Source: Coniella vitis (taxonomy: Eukaryota; Ascomycota; Sordariomycetes; Diaporthales; Schizoparmaceae). From it: DNA of 64,000 bases. Positions 23,959-36,030 of the stretch are shown in pieces. The stretch lies in contig WUJK01000004.1 of NCBI GenBank assembly GCA_011317545.1, positions 496,001-560,000 of the forward strand, written 5' to 3'. Positions within the stretch are counted from its first letter, which is position 1, and each line of letters starts with the position of its first letter. The notes under the pieces were generated by a model that did not search any database, was not told the origin of the DNA, and saw only the letters and a program-made list of their open reading frames with translations. Made by a program: the position numbers and the translations under genes.

Positions 23959-24765
23959 ATGGCGGACCATACCCCTAACATTCAGGTGCTTCAAGCAAGT
24001 GTCGACCCAGACACCTCTGGTGAATTCCGTCTCCTCGTCGACCACAAATTTGTCAAATACATTACCATCGACGCTGGCCTGTATGACTGCGAAGACATGT
24101 GCTTCGCGCCGTCTCTGATCGCCCTGCTGCCGCCCTTCCCAACTGGCGACTGGAACCGAGGCCACATCGCCCGCAATCCCGAGACCGGAGACGCGTACTT
24201 TTCCACCGTCTCGAAAAAGCATCTCCTCGGCATCACAGAGACCTGGCATCCGACGCACATCGACCACCTGCAGCTCCACACGCAGGAAAAGCTACGCTCC
24301 AACGTCTACGAAGTCACCTGTCCCGGCTTCGACACCCCCGTCATCGCGAAATTCGCCCGCTTCGAGTGGGAGGTGCCGCAGCTGCAGGCCGAGACGACCG
24401 CGTACGGATGGATCGACGGCGAGCACATTGGCCCCGATTTCCTGGGCCACCTGACCGAGGACGACGGGCGGGTGATTGGGTTCCTCGTCGCCCGCATCGC
24501 CGACGACGACGACGGCGCCCGCCACGCCACGCCCGAGGACCTGCCGCTGTGCCGCGCGGCCTTGGCCCGGCTGCACCAGCTGGGAATCAAGCACGGGGAC
24601 ACCAACAAGCACAACTTTCTCATCCATCACGGCGAGGCAACGCTCATCGACTTTGATGGTGCCTCGCGGCCGGCTGCCGAGGAGGAGCTGCAGGCTGAGC
24701 TTGACGCGCTGCAGGACCAGTTCTGCGATATGTCTGGGAGAGGGGGACAGTTTGTTGTTGAATGA
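23959..24765 (+). CDS. Small protein-kinase-like (APH/Kdo-kinase-like) fungal protein
   Basis: A single-exon 268-residue protein in the fungal family often labelled kinase-like or, by misannotation, alpha-galactosidase A precursor. Visible features are PVIAKFARFEWE with candidate ATP-site Lys131, the catalytic loop HGDTNKHNFLIH (H212-G-D214, Asn219) and LIDFD at about 229-233 in the place of DFG. These are the core residues of the kinase/APH fold, so phosphotransfer is plausible, but the substrate is unknown. The N-terminal 110 residues form a separate beta-rich part. It has no signal or membrane segment, so it is probably cytosolic. Confidence 0.82.
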   Translation: MADHTPNIQVLQASVDPDTSGEFRLLVDHKFVKYITIDAGLYDCEDMCFAPSLIALLPPFPTGDWNRGHIARNPETGDAYFSTVSKKHLLGITETWHPTHIDHLQLHTQEKLRSNVYEVTCPGFDTPVIAKFARFEWEVPQLQAETTAYGWIDGEHIGPDFLGHLTEDDGRVIGFLVARIADDDDGARHATPEDLPLCRAALARLHQLGIKHGDTNKHNFLIHHGEATLIDFDGASRPAAEEELQAELDALQDQFCDMSGRGGQFVVE

Positions 24766-25292
24766 GGCAGACGTTACGTCCTTTCGTCTTGTATGCACGG
24801 AGTTGGTTTATTGGTCGGTGTCGGGTATTGGCTGTGGTGAGCTTGAGCATTGGTCCGCCTACGTGACCCAGCCACCTATTCTTGTACATGGTGCGTGTCG
24901 CTGAGGACAAGTCAAAAGGGCCAGCAAAATGATGGGCCGAGAACCCCAATATCGATACACGTAGAGGACTCATAGATGCACTCCCATGTTTTCGCCGGTG
25001 CACCGCCTTTGAGATTAATCTTTTTGCGAAGTCTTTGTTCCCGGAGTCAGTAGTGTTGCTGCTCGTATTCAGTGTTAGGCTGCTTCTCGCAACGGATTAT
25101 CTTTGATGATAAGGCACCCCGTGAAACCTAACGGTGAGATTTCCACTTGCCGACCCCAGAGTAATGCTTCAAAGTTAAGCGTATAACTGTCAGCAACATT
25201 TTTAGCATGTGTGCAGGTAGTATAATCGTCGTGGTGATGATGTGAGGTTTCCTTCAATATAGAGAAGTTATTCGCACCCAGTGCTAGCTACA
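24766..25292. other. Convergent intergenic stretch
   Basis: About 530 bp between two convergent genes, holding only their 3' flanks. No structure was recognised. Confidence 0.5.
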
Positions 25293-27267
25293 TCACTCTG
25301 CAGTACCAAAAACATAACCTTGAAACTGCCTCGCAGGCACCCTTCTATCAAAGAGTAAATCGAGCTCTTCATATGTGCGCCCCATCGTTTCAGGCATGCG
25401 AAAGTAGGCCCAGATATAACACACAACGCCCAGGCCGCCAAAGAAGAAACCGAGTTTACCTTGCATATTGGCTTGGTCGGGGTTGATCTGTAGTGATTGT
25501 CAGTCAAATGAAGGTACCTCACGTCTTCATCATTGCAAAAGAGGAAAAAAAAAAAAAAAAACACATACCATATACGGGATGGCAACCGTCATGGCGATTC
25601 CCAACACAGCCTGTGCAGCGGTGGCCACGGCAATGGACTTGGAGCGCACACGCGTAGCGGATGCCTCGGAGATGATGATGAAGCAGATAGGACCAACGCT
25701 TAGATCGTATGCAAAGTTCCAGGTGATCATCAGCGCCGACTCGGCCCACGCTACGCCCGAGGGCCGGCCGGGGATACAGTCGAGGATGCCGATGACGAGC
25801 ATGAGGATAATCAAAGCCAAGAGGCCGCTAAGGTAGATGCGTCGACGGCCAATTCTAGTGATGAGAAACCACGAGAGGATGGTGGCTACGAATCCAACAG
25901 CTGTGATGGGGCAATGTTAGATACTCGGCCTGCCTTTAAGTTAAGCCATCCAAATGCCATAACTCACCCAGATAGCCGATACCAACGTCAAAGGCCTTGT
26001 TGTCCGGCAGCCCAGCCAACTCAAAGAAGTAGGTCGCATAGTTGACGAGGTAGATGCCGCTCAAGACCTGCGTACAGTACACACCACACGCAATCTCTGT
26101 TCGCCGCAGATTGACGTCCCTGAAACAGTCAAGGTATGTGCTGCCAGCTTCGAGCTCTTGCTCGAGGCGGTCCGTCTCAACAATCACTGCCAAAGCAGCA
26201 CTCACATCTACTTTCTCACTCGCCAAACGCCGTAAAGACTGCTCTGCCTCGTCGAGTCTGCCACGGCGAGCGAGCCACCAAGGGCTCTCGGGGACGAAGA
26301 AGATGCCAGGCAGGATAATGGCCACCCAAAACCACTGCGAAGTAATAACACCAGTTCAGCATATGAACCGTCTCGGAGACGTAATCGGCTGCAAACCCAC
26401 CTGAAGAGCAAAAGGCAAAGAATATGCCCAGTGGCTGTTCATCTGCTCCGTTCCAGCAGTGACGCCATTTGCGAGTAGTTGACCAATGACAAAGCACAAG
26501 TTGACATAACTGGTCAAATGCCCCCTGAGCGCCACAGGGCACACCTCGGAGGCATAGGCAGGTGCAATGACAACATAACAACCCAGTACCAGCCCACCAA
26601 GTAGCTCTCCAACCAGCAACACAGGCAAACTCCGCGCAAAAAATTGGATAAAGACCAAGCACCCCGTCAGAGCAACGCACGCGCCAAAGGTGTGTTTTCT
26701 CCCAAACAATTCCATGGGATATGCAGCAAACAGCGCGCCAACAACCTGGCCTACAGGGTTGCCCATGGACAAGCCCGTCTGCCAGGGTGCCGAGATGATG
26801 TACTGGCCATTGTAGAGGTAGCCAAAGTCGCGGCAGAATTGCGGCGTGGCGTACAAGTTGCCTAGCAGCTGGGGATCAAAGGCCAGCATAATGACACCCA
26901 GCGAGACAAAGACAGACCAACCGATGGCTGCAGGGTACAGAAGGCATGCCTGGCGAAAGGTGAGCTCGTGCTCGGCCTGGATGGCGAGAGCGGTGGTAGT
27001 GGTTAGGCCGACGACGGGTTTGGCCATGTGGTGATCGCCATCGTCGTCTGCTGCGCTGGCAGACTCGGTGAGCGGGTTCGTCATGTTGTGGCGGTCCGAC
27101 GCACCAGCTAGTAGAGAGATGTGATCACGAGGCGAGCCACTGGAAGGCCGAGCAGAGGTCGAGGACGCAATAGATGGACTGTCGGTCGTATTGGAAGGGC
27201 AAGATAGCAGCAGCGGTGTCTGCTCGTGGCATGGGCTATCGCGGGTGTGCCAATGTCCTCGTCCCAT
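25293..27267 (-). CDS. MFS sugar transporter, alpha-glucoside (maltose) permease type
   Basis: Four exons: 26401-27267, 25968-26334, 25569-25900 and 25293-25487; introns 66-81 nt, joins in frame, 586 residues. It is a 12-helix proton-coupled sugar porter of the plasma membrane. The region around SAPWQTGLSMGNPVGQ, ELFGRKHT (the loop 2-3 G-R-K signature), PVALRGHLTSYVN and FVPESPWWLARRGR after helix 6 match the MAL/AGT1-like alpha-glucoside symporters. RIGRRRIY and MPETMGRTYEELD are the loop 8-9 and post-helix-12 signatures. The N-terminal 95 residues are hydrophilic, and an alternative Met at residue 62 exists. Substrate cannot be fixed from sequence. The acid trehalase 13 kb away could supply glucose, but no linkage is shown. 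Confidence 0.9.
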
Positions 27268-28132
27268 GTTATCTGCATTCTGCCACCGCTATAATTTCTT
27301 GATAGAAGACGCCTGAGCGTGCATGGTGCGTAAGCCCATGCCGGCTGTTATCAGGAGGGGACAGCAGTTCTGGGCGATGATACGTCGTTGGAGTTGGGCC
27401 CGGCTAATGTGGTGTTGGAGTCAAGTACCTAAGTATCGACTCAAGGCGGAGGCCGGGGTCCCTAGACTTATGTGAAGTATGAGTGTCGTAGTACACAGGT
27501 ACCAATTCCTTGCCATTACGGCAACGAACAGCAATGAGGGCTTTATCCACTGACTATTCAGGATTGTGACAGTTTTGCAAGATTATAGTTGCGACCTGCC
27601 GGCAGACATTTTGATTTTTCTTCACTTTATCATCCTTAGTTCCATCAAATTCAATAATATAGGAAGCGGAAATCTTCATCGTCTTATAGCTTGCCAATAA
27701 GGTTGCATCAGCATGTGCGATGATATTCAGTCCATTCTCAAACAAACACCGAGACTCAACTTTCGTCCTCAGCTTCGATATCAATTTTGATTACACTGAT
27801 TCCTGCTTCTTGCTTCTTTGTCCCCGATTAGAGACTTTAGTCTCGGCTGTTGCACGGTCAATCTTGATAAAAACTTCGAAATAAACAGCAGAGAATGAAG
27901 AAGAGACACCAAGATTGACCAAAGTCTAGATAACACAAAGCTACAGAGACATTTGATAAGTAAGCCGTAAGTTTATGGAACCCAAGCATGCAGACGTGGC
28001 TATAAAGTTCCATCAGAAAGCAAAACCCTTTCCTTCAGAGCTGGGTTCGTGAGCTCGACCTCCCCAAATGGCATACTTCGGATCTTCTCGAGTGAACCAC
28101 CACTCCAAGGTTCCATATAGCTGTACTTCGAA
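27268..28132. other. Intergenic stretch
   Basis: About 865 bp, more A/T-rich from 27550 on. A 76-codon frame on the minus strand at 27554-27784 has no recognisable features and is not called. Confidence 0.5.
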
Positions 28133-29781
28133 TCAGAACAGGCTTTCCTCACGTTTGGTGCCAGGTAGTGATATGGCAGAGACAAAAGATTCTTCATAAT
28201 CATCGTAGAAACCGAGGGATATGCTACCGCAGCTGCCAATGTGCAAAGGAATACCCAAGCAGTTTAAGCGGATCTCGCCCACGCAAGACACGTGACCTTG
28301 GGCGTCGTGAAAAAGCAGACCCACGATACGCTTGTAGCCACGAAAAGAACGCGAACGGGGTAGAATGGTCTCGATGCCATCAAGACTCGCCGCAGAGTAG
28401 AAGTAGTATTCGAGGGACGTCGGGTGGGGATGCGGAGATAGTGGTATTGGTAAGGTTAATCCACGGGAAGCGGTAATTGGTGGCTTGGGCGTTTCGAGGA
28501 ACAGGTAGTGTATACCGGTTGGGGAGTGGTCAAAGTACAGCCTACTAATGCCATTCCTGGACGAAAAGTCCGTCAGTTCAACTAGGGTTGACTGAAGTTG
28601 TGGCCAATGCAGGTCGTGGAGGTCAGGGTATGGACCGAAGAAAGCAATACGGCCGGAGCTGAACTTGAACTAGACAAACATGTTAGCTACTTTCCTACTC
28701 GATTCCAGGGTTAATATACCTACAATCAAATTGAAATCTTCCCATTGTCGAGGTTGAATCCACATTTCACTGATCTTCTCGCCGAGCTTAATAGGAACGT
28801 ATATCCATAGGTATGTCTCGTCATACTCTTCATAAAAGGCCAAGCTCTCGTCTGGGAAGTGCGTGTGCAAGGTCATGATTAGACCTTTCAAGCACACTGA
28901 GTACCCAGTGGCATTTGGTGTGTTATATTCGAGTAGCATCATTCGAGCAGCAAAGCTCGTTTGTCTTAGTTGGATTCGCCGGAGACGCCCGCTGGGCGGG
29001 AGAGACCACAACAAATCTGTTGTATTAAAGCGTGTCGCGCTCTCAGGTACAATCGAACGAAGCTTACCACCCTTTATACTTTTCAGCTGTAGGCGTCTAG
29101 GGCTAAAGGGAAAACATATACGTGACTTGCTGAGGGATGAAAAATACTTGGTCCCTTCATACTCGATATACCGGGCCCAAATTTCTGCTTTCAGGTCAAG
29201 GCGCGCTATACGATCGGCAGCTGACACTGCTAAAGACGATGTTTGGACTGTAGCCCAGCGGTGCAAGCTCGAGCCTGTCAAAACAAAACTTGCAATTATA
29301 TAGCGTACTTCAAGTGGTAGTCGGGGTTGCGCGCGGGCTAGCAACGGCGTGCTTGCGAAGGTTGACAACAGCCATCGCGATCGCGCAGCCATCTGGGCCG
29401 GCCAGGGTTCGTGCTGGTAGGCTAATGTTTTGAGGCGAGATGCCATTGACTTTGATGTTGCAGAGACATGCGTAGCACACTCAGCATGACACCCAACTGT
29501 TCGCCCGGCCTTATGTTCACAGGCACCTCGGCATTGTTCATAGGGCACATCTTCGTCATAGACCAAGAAATCATTGCGCATTCGTCCTGATTGAGGTCCA
29601 GACTCAGAAACTATTCTGGGATGTTAGAGTTCTTGAGCCACGCAAAACAAGAAAATAAGAAACACATACGAGATGTAAAAAAAGGAAAGGAAGGAAAAAG
29701 ACTGTGCTTACCAGCGACGATCAAGTCATCCATCAGGAGCTTGAAGCCGCAAAGGCCGCACCGCTGCGAAACACACGGCAT
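28133..29781 (-). CDS. Uncharacterised fungal protein with N-terminal Cys cluster
   Basis: Three exons: 29712-29781, 28724-29610 and 28133-28669; introns 101 and 54 nt. The joins give Val at G|TT and a phase-0 Ile-Phe join; 497 residues. The short first exon (MPCVSQRCGLCGFKL) matters, because it supplies a CxxC pair that complements CRGACEHKAGRTVGCHAEC in exon 2, suggesting a small zinc-binding head. The rest is a beta-rich region with no family I can name (LPLEVRYIIASFVL is F-box-like; SRLYFDHSPTGIHYLF and GSISLGFYDDYEE lie near the end). I recall similar architectures in multicopy families of Fusarium-type fungi, but no function is known to me. Confidence 0.75.
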
Positions 29782-31105
29782 GTTTGGGGGGGGGGTTGCA
29801 AGAAGGTTGAAGAGCCAAAGCTACTACTTTACTTTTTGATGAGGTCTGCTTTTTGGTAGAGAAGCAGAAAAGAGGAGAATTAAAGTCCGTCTCGTAGCAA
29901 TGTCTCAGCCCTGTTACACAGATTCAAGAGTTTGTTTTGATTATGGTACAATTCAAAGTGAGAGTTGCTTAAGGTGAACTTTGAATTCCGGGAACACATA
30001 TCTTTTTTTTTTAAAAAAAAAGAAAAGGACTACGAAAGAGGTGGACGATCTATTGTGTCTTCATTTGAAACTTGGCATAATAGACCGTTGGTCTCTTTTG
30101 TATGATCCTCTGGCATAAAGTAACACACGAGGGATGGTAAGAAACATTGAACGCCAGCAGGAAAACCCATTGCTTGCTCCCCGACCCGTGGGAGGGTTAG
30201 GGTTGAAGCATCGTCATACATAGTAAAGTGGAATAGAAAAACCGAATCCCTTTAAGGGTATGAATGGCGCGTGCAGTTTAGGACATCGGCCAAGAGTGAC
30301 CCGATAATCTTCAAAATAAGCGGTCGTTTTAAGAAAGATACGCCAGCCACGCCGGTTGCAAAATCATCTCTCGTAGTGAGTATAGAACCCAAGATAGAAT
30401 TGCTTGACTCTGGCTGTTCTAGCTCGCGATTACGAAATCGCAAGCTTGCCATAGACGTTATCTGAAGCTTAGCTAACCAACGGTTCAATCATTTTGAATG
30501 CTCTACGCTGTTGCCCGTCGTATTTCATGGTATTTGGTTGTTCCATGATTTAGTCAAGGTGCGTTCATCGTCCCACCGAGATGCAGGATTCAACCAATAG
30601 TAGGATGGTTACAATAGCGAAGTGGAGAGATTTGCTGCACTTCAATCTCGTTGAGACTGACGTTGGCTACTGGAATGCATAGCGAGAGAGTGTCTGGACG
30701 TGATGGATGAGATAGACGTGCCATAGCGATGTTGTTTTGAGCATTCCATCTCATAAGCATTTCCCATGAGGATCAATACCACCACACAGCAAGTAATGAG
30801 TGATTTGAGTACATGTATCGCGTACAGCAATATATTATGTAATTTGCATGCGCCACTGAGCTATTTTAGCTTCCGAGGGCGGGCTAATATAGAGCCGGCC
30901 CGCTCCGATGCCATCTGATCCCCGCATAGCGCTTCCCCTCTTTATGCTCCTGAGCCCCGCACTTTTGCACGCAGGGCCAACCCTGTGAGAATGTCCGTTG
31001 CTTGCGACTTCACTTCTACTGACTTATCTTCCCTTATATAACAGTCCATTCAGCGGATCTCGTGCCATAGTACCTTCACAAACCCAAATTCATTCAGACG
31101 CCACG
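29782..31105. other. Intergenic stretch
   Basis: About 1.3 kb. It holds a T-run directly followed by an A-run at 30003-30021, an AGGGTTAGGGTT motif at 30193-30204 and several short unsupported frames. Confidence 0.5.
31035..31041 (+). promoter_or_regulatory. TATA box of the 31106 gene
   Basis: TATATAA lies 65-71 bp before the chosen ATG, within a pyrimidine-rich stretch. The position is plausible for a fungal core promoter. Confidence 0.45.
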
Positions 31106-31822
31106 ATGCCACAGTTCCCGCTCGAAGTCAGTTACGAAGACTTAGAATCTGCACCTCCGAGTGTGCAAGCTTTCCTTGTCGAATTGCGCAACAGAAAACG
31201 CACGATGAACCATACCAGGACCAACATTCAAACACAGGTGCAAAACCTCAAGTCACAGATGAACAAGTTGAACGACCAAACAAGAGATCGTGAAATACAC
31301 CCACCTCTCAGCGATGTTATCAACCTTCTAAGCTCGTTAACGGAAGACGTCTGTACCCACGTCGACTATGCCAAAGTTGGTCGTGATCGTAAGCGATACG
31401 TTCCCATGCGACCGCCCGTACATGTTATTATTTTCTTTCCGTTCCTCTTCTAACAAAGGAGGACAGAGAACCGAGTCATAGACCCGAATGAACACAATAC
31501 CGATTCGAGTGAGCCTCGGAAACTTCGGGTGTCATCATTGAAGCGTAAGTCTGACCAGCAGCCTCAAAAATTCTGGACGCCCGAAGAGCGACCTCGGCCA
31601 AATATCGACCAGAATTCCGATGCGGACGTTATCGCCATATCTCAATCGGACGTCTCCTCACCCAACGCACCCCGTCCTACCATTCCTGTGCCGGAAAAAT
31701 GTTATTCATGTAGAGGAGGGTGCAAAGTCGGAAGGTTCGATTGCACAAGATGTGGTGGAACAGGAAACGAGCCCCAATCTGACACGGTAGATTCTACCCA
31801 ACACTGCAAGATCGAAGAGTAA
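31106..31822 (+). CDS. Small protein with DnaJ-like CxxCxGG zinc motif
   Basis: Exons 31106-31388 and 31467-31822 join across a 78-nt intron with GTAAGC donor, CTAAC branch and GGACAG acceptor (C|AG giving Gln); 212 residues. Residues about 30-75 form a short coiled coil (TQVQNLKSQMNKLNDQ). A Lys/Arg/Pro/Ser-rich middle follows. Near the C-terminus sits CYSCRGGCKVGRFDCTRCGGTGNE, two CxxC pairs of the CxxCxGxG kind seen in the DnaJ central domain and BSD2-like proteins. No J-domain is present, so it is not a co-chaperone of the usual type. Nuclear or cytosolic role unknown. The frame is open upstream to 30998, but the ATG at 31106 fits the TATA position. Confidence 0.7.
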
Positions 31823-32679
31823 GCATGGAGTTGCTCTGCTGCGGAAGAATGAACTGCCTTGTATCGCAATCAGCAAATGCGCAAAGCTGAGAGGATTGTG
31901 AGACCTTGAGAAGAAATGGCTAGCATGGACTGTTCGAAATTTCCTTGGTGGCAGATTGCAGGTAGCTTCCAAAATCAAACCAAGACTGGGCCATGAAAGA
32001 GGCGCCCATTAGTGTCAGGAACGGCACTCGACGTGAAGAAAGTTTTATCTCATGGGCACCGGCTGCTGTTAGCCTTCAGCTAACAATTACACACAAAGAC
32101 ATGTGAGATTGTGAGGTCGATAGAGAAGTTTCAGCTTGGCTCCAACTACTTTGATGCGTTCCGCTGACCTCGCTCGAAACACCGGTGATAATTCTCGGTT
32201 CCAAGTAGTAATGGAAAGAATGTAATACCAAGATACGGACTCCCGCTTTGATACAGGCGCTACAAAGTTCTATGGAAACAAACTATGAAGTATAGTCCTC
32301 CCCTACACGACTCGACCGCTACTTCAATGAACATACGACCGACCTTTGAGTGACTGGAGCTGCCCCAGCACTGCCAAATGCATACTATTTGGATGGTGGA
32401 GTGAGCCAAGAGAGGATTGTTAGCTGCAGTGAAACGGCTGAGAATGCCACAGAATCCTTTTACATTCTTTGCTTCCTTTCTGTTTACCCTTTCCCGATTT
32501 CAGCGCTCGAGGCCATTTGGAGCTCATGCGTCTTGTGGAAAGCAAATCAGACATGACACCGAGAGCACACGGTAAGTGGCGTTATGGTCATTGACTTGAG
32601 CTGGACAATCGTGTTTCGAATCAAAGCAATAACATAGCAGGCAGTACCCATGAGGTATTCTAAGCCGAAGCTGGGGTTA
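31823..32679. other. Intergenic stretch
   Basis: About 860 bp between an intact gene and the decayed kinase. Short frames on both strands are unsupported. Confidence 0.5.
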
Positions 32680-34350
32680 TTATTCTTCGGCAAGATGCGC
32701 GGCGTTTATCTCCCTGTAATGACTCGGAGACCCTGTCTTGCGTGTCTTCTTCTTCTTGTCCCCCGTCGACTGAGCCCCACCTTGCTCGACAGAATTACGC
32801 GCTCTTTTGTTGATCAAGCAGGAGCTAGAAAGAGAAAGGCCGCCGGACCGTTCCCGCCGGTCTCTTGTAGCGACGCCTTCGGAGCTAGGATACTTATCCT
32901 GCTTAGGCTCCAATGCTTCCTGCTCCCAGATACCATCGGCGAGCGCTTCTTCGGCTGTCGGACGGTCGGCAGGGTCCCATACTAGCATAGAACGCAAAAG
33001 CGCCTCCAGACCTTCTGGGATATCGATTCGTGGTAGCTGCGCAAGGATCTTAGCATAATTCTCTGCAGTTATAGGCTCGGCACCAGTCCATCGTACAAAG
33101 GTGGCCACTATAGAGAGCCCCAGACTGAATACGTCAATGGCATTGGTATATTTTTCCGAGCGACCAACTTCAGGTAACGTAAACCCCGGTGGGCCGAGAC
33201 CTTTATCCATGCCCCAATCGCCTTTCTTAGCCTTACCGAAGTTAGCGATACCGGCGCGGGAAGTAGCAGGTATCTTATAGGAGAAGATCAGGAGGTTACT
33301 GGGACTAATATCTCGATGCATAACACCCATTATATATAGATTTCTAAGACCCTCCAGCACCTAGCGAAAGATTGCGAGTCTCGAGTGTAGGCTGATATGC
33401 GGCTACGGTGCGTTAGCGAATATGAAAGGTGCATATAGCATAAGAAGGTATACATCTTCCACCTTCGCCCCAGCACACGGAAGCTAGTGACCGTATTCGC
33501 ACCACGACTTCAGAAGACGGACCAAGCCGACAGTACCAACAGGAATCTGCATACTAATTTCAATCTCGCGACACACGGCCATAGCCTGGGAAAGGGGACA
33601 GTGGATCGTTTTGCAGGCTACAGCCATTCCCGAATCCTTCTTAATCCCGGCCCGAACCACGCCAAATGCACCCTTGGAAATGGTATAATAGACGACCAAG
33701 TTCTTCATCTCATATTACGTAGGTTGCGGTAAGAGGTCAAAGTAACTATACTCTTGTATACGACGATTGTAGTCCCAGTCTCGATAATGGGCCTGTATGA
33801 ACTTTTCGAGATACGTTGCATACACCGCCTCGTCGCGAGCCGTAAGCTCCAGCAGCAGATCCAACGGGCCAATACGGAGGCGATTCATCCGCTTATAAAG
33901 TATAAATATATCGGCGTAGTGCAACTCGACATCGGTATTTTAATCGGCCCCTAGGTAGAGAATCGAATAATATATGCTGTTATTCTCTAACAAGACTGCT
34001 CCAGACTGTGGATGGATCGAGACAGAGAAGAAGTGATCTCCTTTAAGCTAGCGTAACCTGGCCGTACAGAGCGGCAAGTTGATTATGCAGTTCCGTCTCA
34101 GCCTTCCAACCACCCAGAAATTCTTTTGGTGCAATGAATTGGTATCGTTCTCGCTGCCGCTAAATGAGAGGGCAAGCCGGTATTTAGACTGAGCAGCGCG
34201 GTCGGTTGGGTTTATTTGTCGCGTATTCGCGACCGTAACCCCGTGAACATGGGATTCGGGAGGCTGACTATCGACTAGAGATTCCAGACATTTTTGCGCG
34301 GCTTCGTTTTCAGGCGTTAGTGTTGCAAAGCAGTAAGGTGGAAAAGACAT
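32680..34350 (-). pseudogene. Decayed FHA-domain serine/threonine protein kinase
   Basis: One uninterrupted frame of 557 codons runs from ATG at 34348-34350 to the stop at 32680. It is broken by six in-frame stops at 34048, 33940, 33715, 33484, 33403 and 33361 and by no frameshift. All are TAA or TAG, as expected when CAA/CAG mutates at CpA. The N-terminal third resembles an FHA phosphopeptide-binding domain (KNFWVVGRLRRNCIINLPL, DHFFSVSIHPQSGAVLLENN). The kinase part shows the Gly-rich loop SKGAFGVVRAG, VACKTI with the ATP-site Lys, HRDISPSNLLI, and NFGKAK where active kinases have DFG, explicable by a G-to-A change in TpG context. The C-terminus is a Lys-rich tail. The architecture recalls CHK2/Rad53-like kinases. 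No functional product is expected. Confidence 0.88.
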
Positions 34351-34713
34351 AGTAAGTCGTGGAAGCGGGCTGCCCAAGCTGGCAAAAGAGGCAAGATAGG
34401 TATCGTATAGTGTTGCAAAGGCAGTAGTAATGTAGCCTGTACTGTTAGTTCGTAGTAGTGCACTACTTCCCCGCGGGCATCCCTGTTTGAGGAGGCTGGG
34501 GTGTGGGGCTCGAACAGGGATGTGGGTTCGCGGAAGATGAGAAACCCCGGTGCCGGGCCCGCTGTCTGATAACGACATCGCAATGCGCATTCTCAACAAC
34601 CACGACAACACATCATCTCACCATAACACTCCCACACACCCACACCCACACCCACACCCACACCCACACACGCATACAAACCCATTCACACACTCTAACA
34701 CTGAGTCTTAATC
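34351..34713. promoter_or_regulatory. Shared divergent promoter region of two decayed genes
   Basis: The 363 bp separates the start codons of the minus-strand kinase relic and the plus-strand basic-protein relic. It includes a (CCCACA)n microsatellite at 34631-34672. Part of it is still open in the kinase frame up to 34611, so the kinase start is not certain. Confidence 0.4.
34631..34672 (+). repeat. (CCCACA)n microsatellite
   Basis: About seven copies of a 6-bp unit with one 4-bp-phase variant at each end. Confidence 0.9.
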
Positions 34714-36030
34714 ATGACTTCCAGTTATTGCTCGCCACGGCGCCCTAAAGAGACGCTAGAGGAGTTTGGGGCGCGGGTGAGACGCTCTCGTAATTAATAG
34801 CGCCAGGAGTTCATCGGTGCCTTCGAAGCAAGAAAAGAATCGCGCTTACCATCCCCCTATAGTAATAGCGATATAGACGATGAAATTATAGAGGTAGAGG
34901 TTAATTTCGTTAAACGGAGTATATTAATTAAAGCAGGACTTGCTATAATAGTCGACTTTATTAAGGAGCGTAAACCTACCCCTCTCCTACCCGGTCCGTA
35001 TAGCAAATCTTTAAGCAAGCTAGACCCTAAGGAGCGTAAAAGTATAGGCCTACCTCCTATATCTAAAGAAGATAGGAAGAGACGAGCCGAGCTAATAGCC
35101 TAAGATAAGGCAATCGTAGCAGGTTAGAAACGGAAGAGGCTCCCCGAGGACTCCTCTAAACAGCCACCACTCGCTAAGAAGGCGAAGACAATAAGGAGAG
35201 ACACAATATTATCGACTCCTCGCATTACTCGTACGAGCAGCCGTCAGCTCTCGAGGATACGGGCTCTTAACATCCCCAACATTAAACCATCACCGACTAT
35301 CGCCAAGATAGATCTACCAAATTCCAAGCGGAAGAGAGCTTCAGAGGAGGGTTTCTACGAGTTGCCGCTAGGCAAGAGGACGAGAATAGCTCAAAGTTCT
35401 AAGCGCAAGAACCCCCCAGAAGAGGATCTAGAGGAAAGCTCCAACAAGTCATCGATAGCTAAGAGGAGAAGGACAATGCCACTATTACAGTCTTCCCCAG
35501 TATCACTAACGCCTCGGGCTACCTATATACAACGCCGATAGCGCCCGGATATATAAGCCCAGGATGCCCATATTAGCTAATAATCATCAGTCGATAAGGA
35601 CGGGAAAGGAGTAGCGTCTAGACGTAAGCAGAAAACAGTCGAGACAGAGGAAAAGATAAATAAGACTCTAGTCACTAAGAAAAGTACGAGGATAACTAGA
35701 AAGGGGAAACAAACTCAGCGAGCGCCGCCGCCATCGAATAGTATAGTGTCTGGACGTAAGAGCAAATCGGAACAGAAAAGAGTCAGCAAGGTACAGTCTT
35801 CGCGGTACTTACAACCTCCTCCAATATTACTACTATCTCGGGTCACTCGAGCACATCGCTGCCAGCTCTCGGGTGTTAAAGCCCAGCTCCTATAGCTCGG
35901 GTAGGACGATCGCGCTCAGATTGCTTCCCTAATATAACAGATAGCTATACAGATCTTAGCTATAGCAGACCTACGTTCTAAAGAGTTACTATATACCGGT
36001 TATCCTAATAGGGTTATGTGTAGCCGGTAA
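34714..36030 (+). pseudogene. Decayed gene for a basic Ser/Lys/Arg-rich protein
   Basis: From ATG at 34714 one frame can be followed for about 439 codons without a frameshift. It is interrupted only by TAA/TAG codons (for example 34795, 34798, 35101, 35125, 35539, 35893, 35902 and 35935). The product is strongly basic, with repeated nuclear-localisation-like clusters (LAKKAKTIRR, LGKRTRIAQSSKRK, IAKRRRTM). A loosely repeated block also recurs three times (STPRITRTSSRQLS, LTPRATYIQRR, LSRVTRAHRCQLS). No known domain was recognised; a nuclear or chromatin role is a guess. The true 3' end is unknown, because the last codons overlap the first 36-nt hairpin repeat. It faces the kinase relic head to head. 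Confidence 0.7.

Noticed and set aside
8152..27267. A trehalose or sugar utilisation cluster (trehalase, regulator, transporter)
   Set aside because: The genes are separated by unrelated ones over 13-25 kb and share no visible promoter motif.
27554..27784. 76-codon frame as a small gene
   Set aside because: No family pattern, no splice or promoter signal, and its length is within chance for A/T-rich intergenic DNA.
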